Below, piece by piece: positions 52,087-60,934 of a stretch of 64,000 nucleotides of DNA. Numbering within the stretch: position 1 is the stretch's first letter; every line of letters starts with the position of its first letter. A model generated the notes under the pieces. It worked only from the letters and a program-made list of their open reading frames with translations. It searched no databases and was not told the origin of the DNA. Source of the stretch: Flagellimonas algicola (GTDB taxonomy: Bacteria; Bacteroidota; Bacteroidia; Flavobacteriales; Flavobacteriaceae); assembly GCF_005937185.1 (NCBI RefSeq), contig NZ_VCNI01000002.1, positions 1,302,001-1,366,000 on the forward strand. The letters run 5' to 3'. The translations under genes were made by a program, and so were the position numbers.

Positions 52087-52981
52087 TACTTTCTTTGATG
52101 GGCATGTAAATCTCTGCTTTCCATTCCAGCTCGTCACCTCCCATATTGGGATTGTTAAAGAATACTTCCACCGGATTGGGCTCAACCTCAATATTGTTCT
52201 TTTTGGCATAGTCCAACAATGCATACCAAGCCCTATCGGAGGTAATATAATTTCCGTGATAGACGGCTTTTAGGGCTCGTTTTTTGAAAATACGTTTGTA
52301 CTGTATTTCGGTATCTATGGGGAGTTTCTCGGAGCGAATGATTGGATGTCCGAAATTGTATTTAAGGCTGTCCGTTTCCATATTCCAATCGGTAACCTGA
52401 ATCATGGGTGGGCCGTTGAGCTGCGCTTGGTTTTCCAAGATAACTTGACTTACAAAAGACAAATTTTGCATCATGCCACGTGCCTTTTGAATTTGGGTTC
52501 CTTCTACCGGAACATAAGCAAAGTATTTTTCAGGAATTTCGTCTTCCCCAACAATAGTGACCTTAAACTTATTGATGTGGTCCTCAATGTTTTCCATAAG
52601 GTCGAGAACCGTTTTTCTAGATCGTTTTTCAAAATCGGTATCCGAAAAAGGAACTTGCAACTTATTGGCCAAGCTATGTTGCTCATCCCTGACGTTAACA
52701 ATGACCTTGGAGAGCGAATCGTTTATGGGAACTATTTCCCAAGCATAGGAGTGAATGGAGTCGTTAAATCGTAATTTTTGATGCACCTCGTAGATACTGC
52801 CCTCTTGCATTGCCGGAGTCACTGCATCCAACGTTTTGTCCCAATATTTGATGGTCTGATTGATAGCTCCCGGGAAAGTTTTTACTTCAAAACGTATGGT
52901 ATAGTCCGAAGGCTTAAGAAAGAGATACCATACCAAAGCCATTACAATGACCGCCAAAAAGAACCAAAGAAATTTCTTCAT
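52079..52981 (-). CDS. Membrane-anchored SRPBCC plus GyrI-like effector-binding protein
   Basis: A 300-residue protein. One N-terminal helix (about residues 3-20) anchors it to the membrane. An SRPBCC-like lipid/ligand-binding domain (about 25-150) follows, with IRFEVKTFPGAINQTIKYWDK and SYAWEIVPINDS. A GyrI-like/AraC effector-binding domain (about 155-295) has YFAYVPVEGTQIQKARGMM, KKRALKAVYHGNYITSDRAWYALLDYAKKNN and VEVFFNNPN. No DNA-binding domain exists. It should bind a small molecule at the membrane. It lies in the CRTAC1/haloperoxidase operon between the phosphatase and propeller genes, which it overlaps. Confidence 0.78.
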   Translation of the reverse strand: MKKFLWFFLAVIVMALVWYLFLKPSDYTIRFEVKTFPGAINQTIKYWDKTLDAVTPAMQEGSIYEVHQKLRFNDSIHSYAWEIVPINDSLSKVIVNVRDEQHSLANKLQVPFSDTDFEKRSRKTVLDLMENIEDHINKFKVTIVGEDEIPEKYFAYVPVEGTQIQKARGMMQNLSFVSQVILENQAQLNGPPMIQVTDWNMETDSLKYNFGHPIIRSEKLPIDTEIQYKRIFKKRALKAVYHGNYITSDRAWYALLDYAKKNNIEVEPNPVEVFFNNPNMGGDELEWKAEIYMPIKESNE

Positions 52982-52990
52982 ATCCGCATC

Positions 52991-53010
52991 CTCTTGTACT
53001 GGAACAAGAG
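52991..53010 (-). other. Intercistronic hairpin between haloperoxidase and GyrI-like genes
   Basis: CTCTTGT pairs with ACAAGAG in a perfect 7-bp stem with a 6-base loop. It starts immediately after the haloperoxidase stop and ends 9 bases before the next ATG. No T run follows, so it is more likely an mRNA stability or translation element than a terminator. Confidence 0.55.
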
Positions 53011-54336
53011 TTAGTTCATATTAAGATTATCAACTACGAACTTGCCTAGGTCCCTTCCTTGTTTTACACCAACATCCACGGCAGCCCGGTAGTGGATTCC
53101 CCCATACATTCTGCTAATAGCGGCTTCGTTGGCAGCCTCACGGAACGAATTGAACGAACGAACCGGTAATCCATAAGGAACTTCAGTATCGTCATCAAAG
53201 GCAAAGTTGTCCCCAAAAATGTCAGTCAAGGCTACGGCAGCGGCGCCAGAGACCACGCTATGCCCACTAGTATATTCTGGAAACGGTGGGGTTTGCAAAA
53301 CGGGCTCCCAACTGTCATCAATATGCTCATTGATCAATGTTTCAGGGCGGATAAGATTGCTTCGGTATTTTTCGTCCCAACAGCTAATGAACGCATCTGC
53401 AATGGCAATGGATGTCTGTGTATAGGCATAGACTGTTTTAGCGAAGTCAGAATTGGTCTTGCGAGTTGCTATTTTGGTAATTCCGATCCAATGGGCACCC
53501 GGGGTGATTTTCTTTGTGGCGAACATCAAATGCCCCCTTGTTACTGAGACATAGGGATTACAATCCCAAAATTGGGCAATGGCCACTTCCTCAGATTCAT
53601 CTCCTTTGGCCGTAATCTCTTGACTAATGTCATATACCTCTTTTACTTCTTTGTAAAAATCAGAACCTTCCTCCATGGAAAAGGGAGGAGGAGGTGTGGG
53701 TTTAAACTGACCTGCAGAATCAATTACAAACGGACGGATTTTGTTCCAATGAGGCTCAATACCACTCATATATGCAGGTGGGGTAGGTTGCCAACGTGAA
53801 GGGTCATCCGAATTAACCGTGAACTTGGGCATGGTCCTGGTCTGCTTATAGTTGTCTGTGTCCATCCAAGCTTGAATATGATCAGCTACTTGTAGCCCGT
53901 AGGTTTTGGACGCATTGAAAACGCGTTCATTTTTGTCCGTCCAAAGGGCATATAAGCTGTCTTGATACATCTCGATTTTTTCTTCTGAGAAAATCAACCT
54001 TTTACTCATGTCCATGTGGGCAATCAATGCTGAAAGCTCATAATTGATGTTGGAAGCATCCTGCGGTTTTGGGATGTCTGTAAAATCACGGACTTGACCC
54101 GATAGGGACTTATAGTCCTCATATTTTTGGGCCAATATCTCATAGGCTGCAACATTGGGATATGCAAAAATTCTGCTTGCCACAGGGGGAGAGAAAATAT
54201 CATGGATCATGACTTCGGTAACCTTATCCACTGAATTGTGATAGTCCTCTGGTGATATTGTTATGGCCTCCTCCTTTTTGGCGCAAGAGAAAATTACCAA
54301 GGTGAGGGATAGTAGTGCTCCAAATCTTCCTTTCAT
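53011..54336 (-). CDS. Vanadium-dependent haloperoxidase / PAP2-type lipoprotein
   Basis: A 441-residue lipoprotein (lipid cysteine 18 in IFSC) of the vanadium chloroperoxidase/PAP2 superfamily. Vanadate/phosphate-binding residues are all present: K323-x6-R330 in EKYRSNLIRPET, S357-G-H359 in PEYTSGHSV, and R409-x5-H415 in SRMYGGIHYRAAVD. The fold supports either halide oxidation with H2O2 or acid phosphatase activity; sequence alone cannot decide. The start is ATG 54336, placed by the signal peptide. The CRTAC1-like gene lies 10 bases upstream and a hairpin follows downstream. Confidence 0.88.
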   Translation of the reverse strand: MKGRFGALLSLTLVIFSCAKKEEAITISPEDYHNSVDKVTEVMIHDIFSPPVASRIFAYPNVAAYEILAQKYEDYKSLSGQVRDFTDIPKPQDASNINYELSALIAHMDMSKRLIFSEEKIEMYQDSLYALWTDKNERVFNASKTYGLQVADHIQAWMDTDNYKQTRTMPKFTVNSDDPSRWQPTPPAYMSGIEPHWNKIRPFVIDSAGQFKPTPPPPFSMEEGSDFYKEVKEVYDISQEITAKGDESEEVAIAQFWDCNPYVSVTRGHLMFATKKITPGAHWIGITKIATRKTNSDFAKTVYAYTQTSIAIADAFISCWDEKYRSNLIRPETLINEHIDDSWEPVLQTPPFPEYTSGHSVVSGAAAVALTDIFGDNFAFDDDTEVPYGLPVRSFNSFREAANEAAISRMYGGIHYRAAVDVGVKQGRDLGKFVVDNLNMN

Positions 54337-54346
54337 GGTATCAAAG

Positions 54347-57300
54347 TTAATTATTAAGTCTGTATACTTGCGCTCTATCATCATTGAAGACCGCTAACAG
54401 ATATTTTGTATTGTTTAAGGTTAGTGTTTTTAAGTGTCGAATGGATTTTTTACTGAAATCCAATCCCAGTTCATTCCCCAAAATTACTTCCTCCTCGTTA
54501 CTTATCAAAGCACCTGGGAATGAATCCAATCGGCCGTGATAGGGTTTTACCCCAAAATAGTTTCCGCCGGCCAACACTTCATTAGCGCCATCGCCATCAA
54601 AATCATCCACTACAAAGTCCATAATAGGAGCTAGCTGAAGCTCAACATCAAAAGGAACGAATGTAAATATTCCGTTTTCATTTTTAAGATAGCCGGAGGC
54701 TAACGTATGTACTTCCAAGACCTGGGCTTTGTCCAAAATCTCTTTGGGAAACAGCCCATCCATGGCGATGCCCGCGAAGGATTTGTAGCTTGTAAATCGT
54801 TTTTTCAATGACACTATTTGGGAAGCCAATCCGTCCAAGGTTTCCAAGGGATAATATATGCCATTTTTTTCCAAGGCCGTAATGGTTTCGGTTTGTCCGT
54901 TGGCATCAAAATCATGGACAAAGAGCTTCATCGGAAATTCGCTGGACGCTTTAAATTTGGTGTTGGAACCCCAATTGCCCAACATATAATCCATATCGCC
55001 GTCAGCGTCAATATCAAAAGGGGTAATGCTTTGCCAAAGTCCATTTAGGTTGAGATTTCCAACTTCCTTAAATGTACCATTTTCGTTCTTCAGGAATTTT
55101 GGAGACATCCATTCCCCAATGATAATCAGGTCTATAGCGCCGTCCTTGTCAAAATCGTCCCAAAGAGCATCGGTGACCATTCCCTTATAATGCTCTTCTT
55201 CAAATCCAGGATAAAAATCAAAACTACCGTCCTTGTTTTCCAAAATATAGGAACGGGGCTCTGTGCCAAATTTGGAGGTAATGGTGTGTCCTCCAACAAA
55301 AACATCCAAATCTCCATCTTGATCAAAGTCATGCGATACTACAACAGAGGAATTCTGAAAAATATCTGGAAGTTGTTGTCGGGCAAAAGTGGTATCGGTC
55401 TGGATATAGAATGCATCCAATAGGGTGTTTGATTTACCAAAAAAGTCCCCGCCTCCTGAAGTCAAAAACAAATCATTTTTTTGGTCATTATTGAAATCGG
55501 AAATTTGGGCAGAAACGGTTTCAATCAAGGAGTCCGCTTCTATATTTACAAAGCTTCTTTTACTATAGGCGGTGTCCTGTTGAACAAAAATCTGAGCTGG
55601 CGCAAATTTGGATCCACCGAAGAAGATATCTTGCTTGCCATCATTGTCCAGATCGCCCAAGGCAAGCGCAGGCCCCCTATCGGAAACTTGGTAGGGAATC
55701 AATTTTTCACGATTGAAATCCGTGTAATTGTCTTCAACGTGTGTAAAATCCAAGCCTAAATTGCCCGGCTCTTTTGTAAAAAAAGGTTTAGCTCCGGTCT
55801 TTAATCCATCGTATTCAAATGGTCTGTTATCTTTTTGTCTGATGGTCAGGGTTTGGTTGAGAATAGGTTTCTCAATAATCTGGAATGTCCTATCCGGCCA
55901 AATTATTTTTAAGGAATCTACCTGTTGGGCCTTGCCGTATCCGAAGTGGATAATAGGCTCAGAAGAAGCCTGGAATCCTCGGGATGGGAACAGTTCCTTG
56001 TACTGAAGTTCTCCGTTGTGATAAGAGTACACCTTGGTTCCGAATCCCTTGATGTTTTTTTCCTTGTAATCCAGCTTTATCTTCAAAAAATTAGCGCCAC
56101 TATTCTGTTTGTTGATGTAGACGGAAACTGGGCCATTGATGTTGTTGGAAATGAGATCTAAATCCCCATCTCCATCCAAGTCTCCCATTGCGGTAGCCCC
56201 TGACATGAGGGTATCTTTGGTGATCCAATCCCCAGCCATATTCTCAAAAGTAATGTCTGGGTTACCTTTAAAAATGTAGTTGTTTACGTTTCCGGAGGGC
56301 ATAAGTTCCAAGGCTTCTTGATCCACAAGCTTGGTATTGTCCATTTTTTGTTGGATCTGTTCGCTGGAAACGAACTTGATAAAATCCAGATCGTTGGGTC
56401 TTTTCGGAATTCCATTGGAAACAAAGAGATCTTGAAATCCGTCCATATCGTAGTCTCCAAAGAGCGCACTCCAACTCCAGTCTGTTGCCGCAACGCCACT
56501 GAGAAGGGCAGTTTCCGCGTAGTTACCATCCGGTTGGTTCACATAGAGCATGTTTCGTGTAAACTGATAGTGGTAACCGTATCGTTCTATGCGCAATTTT
56601 TGGGTTTGAATGTTGTCATCACCCTCAGAGGATTTAAGTGCCACTTCATCTTCGGGCAGCATATCCAGGGAAATCAAGTCTGGTCGTCCATCTCCGTTGA
56701 TATCCGCCACATCATTACCCATGGAAAATCGGCTTGTATGGCCAAAAAACTGCTTTAGACTTTCGGTAAAAGTGCCATCCCCATTGTTCAGATAGTAGTA
56801 ATCGTCCTCATGAAAATCGTTGCCAACGTAAATATCGGGGTAACCATCCAGATTAAAATCGGAAATGGCCAAACCTAGTCCATATCCATTTACGCCACCG
56901 AATATCCCAGCTTCCTCACTGACATCCACATATTGACCATCGTCATTTCTTAATAGCTTGTCCCCGGTTTGATAATTTCGATCATACCTAAGTTCATGTT
57001 TCCCATACGAGTTTTGGGTATGTACGGCATGATTGAGCAGATATAGATCTAAATCCCCGTCCAAATCGAAATCCAAGAAAGCGGCATTGGAGCTATAGGT
57101 GTCAAAGTCAAGCCCATATTGTTCCGCACTTTCGGTAAAGGTATTGTCCCCGTTGTTGATATAAAGCTCGTTGTATCCGTCAAAACCATTGATGCCAACC
57201 ACGGCGCATACGTAAATGTCCAAAAGGCCGTCCCCATTCACATCGCCCATTACCGTTCCTGTGTTCCAACTGCTGTTTCCTTCAACCCCCGCACTTTCGG

Positions 57301-57589
57301 AGATATCCTCAAACTCTAGGTTTCCTTTGTTCAAATAGAGTTTGTTCTTGACTTGGTTTCCAGAAAAGAAAACGTCCGGTAAGTCATCATTATTGATATC
57401 TCCAATGGAAATCCCGCCTCCGTTATAGAAGTACAGGTAATCCAGAATACTCAGGTTTTCGGACTCTTGGATGGTATTTGAAAAGGTGATTCCCAAATCT
57501 TTGGGGTCAGGATTTTTAAAAAGGCTTCCTTCATTTCCGCAGCCTGCCAACAACAAAACACCAAAAAAGGGTAATAGAAATCTATTCAT
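54347..57589 (-). CDS. CRTAC1-like VCBS/FG-GAP lipoprotein with ASPIC/UnbV domain (copy C)
   Basis: A 1080-residue surface lipoprotein (cysteine 17 in LLAGC). Multiple FG-GAP/VCBS blades carry DxDxDG calcium motifs, for example GDINNDDLPDVFFSGN, GDVNGDGLLDIYV and DFDLDGDLDLYLLN in the first half and again after about 640. An ASPIC/UnbV segment (about 525-605) has GTKVYSYHNGELQYKELFPSRGFQASSEP and HFGYGKAQQVDSLKIIWP. The fold is probably two seven-bladed propellers joined by ASPIC. It is paralogous to the next two genes. ATG 57589 overlaps the upstream stop by 8 bases. The ligand is unknown. Confidence 0.88.
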   Translation of the reverse strand: MNRFLLPFFGVLLLAGCGNEGSLFKNPDPKDLGITFSNTIQESENLSILDYLYFYNGGGISIGDINNDDLPDVFFSGNQVKNKLYLNKGNLEFEDISESAGVEGNSSWNTGTVMGDVNGDGLLDIYVCAVVGINGFDGYNELYINNGDNTFTESAEQYGLDFDTYSSNAAFLDFDLDGDLDLYLLNHAVHTQNSYGKHELRYDRNYQTGDKLLRNDDGQYVDVSEEAGIFGGVNGYGLGLAISDFNLDGYPDIYVGNDFHEDDYYYLNNGDGTFTESLKQFFGHTSRFSMGNDVADINGDGRPDLISLDMLPEDEVALKSSEGDDNIQTQKLRIERYGYHYQFTRNMLYVNQPDGNYAETALLSGVAATDWSWSALFGDYDMDGFQDLFVSNGIPKRPNDLDFIKFVSSEQIQQKMDNTKLVDQEALELMPSGNVNNYIFKGNPDITFENMAGDWITKDTLMSGATAMGDLDGDGDLDLISNNINGPVSVYINKQNSGANFLKIKLDYKEKNIKGFGTKVYSYHNGELQYKELFPSRGFQASSEPIIHFGYGKAQQVDSLKIIWPDRTFQIIEKPILNQTLTIRQKDNRPFEYDGLKTGAKPFFTKEPGNLGLDFTHVEDNYTDFNREKLIPYQVSDRGPALALGDLDNDGKQDIFFGGSKFAPAQIFVQQDTAYSKRSFVNIEADSLIETVSAQISDFNNDQKNDLFLTSGGGDFFGKSNTLLDAFYIQTDTTFARQQLPDIFQNSSVVVSHDFDQDGDLDVFVGGHTITSKFGTEPRSYILENKDGSFDFYPGFEEEHYKGMVTDALWDDFDKDGAIDLIIIGEWMSPKFLKNENGTFKEVGNLNLNGLWQSITPFDIDADGDMDYMLGNWGSNTKFKASSEFPMKLFVHDFDANGQTETITALEKNGIYYPLETLDGLASQIVSLKKRFTSYKSFAGIAMDGLFPKEILDKAQVLEVHTLASGYLKNENGIFTFVPFDVELQLAPIMDFVVDDFDGDGANEVLAGGNYFGVKPYHGRLDSFPGALISNEEEVILGNELGLDFSKKSIRHLKTLTLNNTKYLLAVFNDDRAQVYRLNN

Positions 57590-60500
57590 TGATAGCGAAT
57601 ATCTTGGGTTTCTCGTTATTGATTGCAGCCACCAAGTATCTTCGGCCTTGGGCATCTTTTAGTTGTTTGAGGTATTTAACCTCTTCTTTGATTTTAAAGC
57701 CACTTTCGTCGTAGTTAAGCCATTCGTATCCTAATTCCCCGTCGCCGAGTAGTAGGTTTCCGTAACTGGCGTCCAACCTTGAAAATTGGGGCTTAAACTC
57801 AAAATTGTTTCCCGCCATGACCAAATCCAAATGTCCATCGTTGTTCACGTCAGTACAGGTAATATCGCAAATGCACGATAGTTGGGCTCGTGGCGGAAGT
57901 TGTTGGATGGTGAACTTGCCATCTCCGTCATTAATGGCGATAACAGAGGCTGAAGTAGTAACCTGTTTTACAATGGACTTGTCCAAAATCTCCTTTGGAA
58001 ATAGCTCAGAGATAGTTCTGGAAGCATAGTCCGAAGCCTTAAGGTTTTCCTTTTTCAAGGAAACCAATTGCTCGGTCAACTCCCTTTTTTGATGAATGGG
58101 GTAATCTCCTCCGTTGTAATTTTGGGTGACAATTTGCTCAATAGTGCCATTATTATCAAAATCGTTAATCCAGATTTTCATCGGTTGTTCCTCGGATAGG
58201 GGTTTGTAATGAACATTAAGGCCTTGATTGCCCAAAATGAGGTCTAAATCTCCATCCTTGTCCAAATCTGCGGCTTCCACCGTGTTCCACCAGCCATAAA
58301 GACTGTCCAAGGAAGAACTCATCTGGGTAAGCCTCCTGCCCGTGTTCTTATACACTTTTGGCGCATCCCATTCTGTGGTAACCACCAAGTCCTTTTTATC
58401 GTCCCCATTTATATCGACCCATTTGGCATCGGTGATCATGCCGGCGTTTTTTAAATCGTACGCATAACGTTCTGTGCTGTCCTCAAAGACCCCCTCCCCC
58501 TTATTTTCGAGGAATAGGTGGTCTGGAGAGATTCCATAGACCCCAACCACACTTCGGGACCCAATAAATACATCAATGTCCCCATCTCCATCAAAATCAG
58601 AAGGAGCAATCGTCGCTATGTTCTTATATGTAGATGGAAGATCACGTGCAGATTTTGAAAACTTTCCAGTGCCATCATTGATATAAAGCCTCGGCTTGTA
58701 GTTTCTTTCAACACCTACCCTGTTACCACCGGAACCTACCATTAGATCCAAGTCTCCATCACCATCTGCATCAAAGAAAGCAGCAGCTACATCTTCATAT
58801 ATTTTATCTTTTTCAAAAACCGGGGAGTTTTTTGGAACTGCCTTGCCCTCACCTTGGTGTAGGTAGACAACCCCAGCCTGATTATGTGCACCGCCAATAA
58901 AGAAATCCTCATTGCCATCACCATTTACATCACCTACGGCTAGCGACGGGCCTTCTTGGGACAGCTTCTTGTAGATTAATCCTTCGTAATCAAAATCATT
59001 GTAATGATCTTCTTGGTGGGCCATCAAGTTGCTGGTTTCCAATTCGCTGATAAAGGTAGGTTTGGCGTCTATTTTTGGAATGACGTATTGTGTAGTGGCC
59101 TCCGCATGATCCAAGGAAACCACTTGATTAGGTGCAACGTTTTCCAAAAGCTGTGTTTGCTCATCCGGCCATACAATTCTGATGGAATCCAACTTTTCAG
59201 ATTTCCCAAGGCCCAGGGTCATGGTATAATCCATGGAGGATTGGAAGCCTCTGGATGGAATAAGTTCTTGGTTGATGATATTTCCATCAAAATAGAACTT
59301 AGCCAATGTTCCAACCCCAAAAGGATTGCTGGCTGGTCCTTTTAACTTAAGTTGGATATAGTTATGGTCCAGCTGTGAGCCTGCGTTGTTGCGGTAGATA
59401 AATGCCTCTGTATTCACATTGTTGATGACCATATCCAAATCCCCGTCATTGTCTAAATCCCCATAGGCAGCCCCGTTGGATCTAGTTGGCAATTCAAACC
59501 CCCATTCCTTGTTGGCATTTTTAAAGGTGATATCCCCATTGTTTTTATAGGCATAGTTGGGTTGGGGTTTGATCGGCATTTTATTGATAATGGAATCAAT
59601 GGATTCTTTTCTGCCGGTCAAGGCCATTTTTTGGATGATTTCATTGGCGAAGAAGTCCACAAAGTCCAAATCCGTAAGGTCATGGTTAATCCCATTGGTA
59701 ACGAAAATATCCTTGAGACCATCATTGTCCATATCAAACATGAGTCCTGCCCAACTCCAATCCGTGGCATCAACCCCGCTATAATAGGCCACCTCAGAAA
59801 AGGTGCCATCCCCGTTGTTGAGCTGTAGTGTATTTTGAATGTACTGCTGAAAAAAGTCCTTGCTCTGTTTTAACTCAAAAATATTGTACCCCTCAAATTC
59901 CATTACAGATTTCACCCGTTCTTCGGGCTCGGGGAGCATATCGGTAATAAAAATGTCATTGTGCCCATCGTTGTTAATGTCGGCAATATCAATACCCATG
60001 GCGGATAAGCTCAAATGGGAAGTCCAGTCCTTTATTTCTTCGGTAAAGGTTCCATCTTTTTGGTTGATATATAGATAATCCCGTTCGTAAAAGTCGTTGG
60101 AGACATAGATGTCGGGATAAAGGTCGTTGTTGAAATCTGTGACCAATACACCGAGACCAAATCCTATCAAACTACCATAAATACCGGCATCTTGACTAAC
60201 ATCGACATATGTTCCATTGTCATTACGAAGTAGCATGTCGCCTACACCTCGAAAAATATGGGGTACACCATCCCAATCCTGTGCACGTGTCTCTCTTTGT
60301 TCCGCATAGCCCAAACTGCTAACCGGGATATTGCTGTTATTGAGAATATAGGCATCTAGATCTCCATCCTTATCATAATCAAAGAAAGAAGCATGGGTAG
60401 TAAAGCCGGTTTTGGCCAAATTGTATTCGTGGGCTTTTTCCGTGAAGGTCAAATCCCCATTGTTGATATAAAGGTCATTATCATGGTTATTACCCTCAAG

Positions 60501-60932
60501 ATTTCCGGCATTACTAACGTAAATGTCCAAAAACCCGTCTTGATTGATGTCTACCATGACAACTCCGGTGGACCAGGGTTTGTTACCCATAATTCCTGCG
60601 GTCTCCGAAATATCCTCAAATTTTAGATTGCCCTTGTTCAGGTATAAACGGTTGGGAACCATATTGCCTGTTAGGTAAATATCCGGTAACCCATCATTGT
60701 TGATATCGCCAATGGCAACCCCACCACCGTTATAGAAATTCCGGTATTTAAATATGTTGAAGTTCTTCTGGTTCTCAACCTCGTTCACAAAATTCAGTCC
60801 GGTTTCAGCCGAAGGAAGCAACGTAAATAAGGGTTCTATTTCCTTAGAAGTTGTTTCTTCCTTGGAGGTACATGAAATTGTCAATATAGCTATACAAGCT
60901 AGTTTAAACACATGCGCTTTCATCTTCATCAT
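57582..60932 (-). CDS. CRTAC1-like VCBS/FG-GAP lipoprotein with ASPIC/UnbV domain (copy B)
   Basis: A 1116-residue surface lipoprotein (cysteine 21 in LTISC). Domain order is as in copy C: propeller one from about residue 45 (GDINNDGLPDIYLTGNMVPNRLYLNKGNLKFEDISETAG), ASPIC/UnbV at about 540-620 (FQSSMDYTMTLGLGKSEKLDSIRIVWP), and propeller two from about 660 (GDVNGDGNEDFFIGG, FDGDGDIDVFIGSRS). Three ATGs lie within the first four codons; the first at 60932 is used. Its start is 2 bases beyond the stop of copy A. No enzymatic motif is seen. Confidence 0.88.
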   Translation of the reverse strand: MMKMKAHVFKLACIAILTISCTSKEETTSKEIEPLFTLLPSAETGLNFVNEVENQKNFNIFKYRNFYNGGGVAIGDINNDGLPDIYLTGNMVPNRLYLNKGNLKFEDISETAGIMGNKPWSTGVVMVDINQDGFLDIYVSNAGNLEGNNHDNDLYINNGDLTFTEKAHEYNLAKTGFTTHASFFDYDKDGDLDAYILNNSNIPVSSLGYAEQRETRAQDWDGVPHIFRGVGDMLLRNDNGTYVDVSQDAGIYGSLIGFGLGVLVTDFNNDLYPDIYVSNDFYERDYLYINQKDGTFTEEIKDWTSHLSLSAMGIDIADINNDGHNDIFITDMLPEPEERVKSVMEFEGYNIFELKQSKDFFQQYIQNTLQLNNGDGTFSEVAYYSGVDATDWSWAGLMFDMDNDGLKDIFVTNGINHDLTDLDFVDFFANEIIQKMALTGRKESIDSIINKMPIKPQPNYAYKNNGDITFKNANKEWGFELPTRSNGAAYGDLDNDGDLDMVINNVNTEAFIYRNNAGSQLDHNYIQLKLKGPASNPFGVGTLAKFYFDGNIINQELIPSRGFQSSMDYTMTLGLGKSEKLDSIRIVWPDEQTQLLENVAPNQVVSLDHAEATTQYVIPKIDAKPTFISELETSNLMAHQEDHYNDFDYEGLIYKKLSQEGPSLAVGDVNGDGNEDFFIGGAHNQAGVVYLHQGEGKAVPKNSPVFEKDKIYEDVAAAFFDADGDGDLDLMVGSGGNRVGVERNYKPRLYINDGTGKFSKSARDLPSTYKNIATIAPSDFDGDGDIDVFIGSRSVVGVYGISPDHLFLENKGEGVFEDSTERYAYDLKNAGMITDAKWVDINGDDKKDLVVTTEWDAPKVYKNTGRRLTQMSSSLDSLYGWWNTVEAADLDKDGDLDLILGNQGLNVHYKPLSEEQPMKIWINDFDNNGTIEQIVTQNYNGGDYPIHQKRELTEQLVSLKKENLKASDYASRTISELFPKEILDKSIVKQVTTSASVIAINDGDGKFTIQQLPPRAQLSCICDITCTDVNNDGHLDLVMAGNNFEFKPQFSRLDASYGNLLLGDGELGYEWLNYDESGFKIKEEVKYLKQLKDAQGRRYLVAAINNEKPKIFAINE

Positions 60933-60934
60933 AA

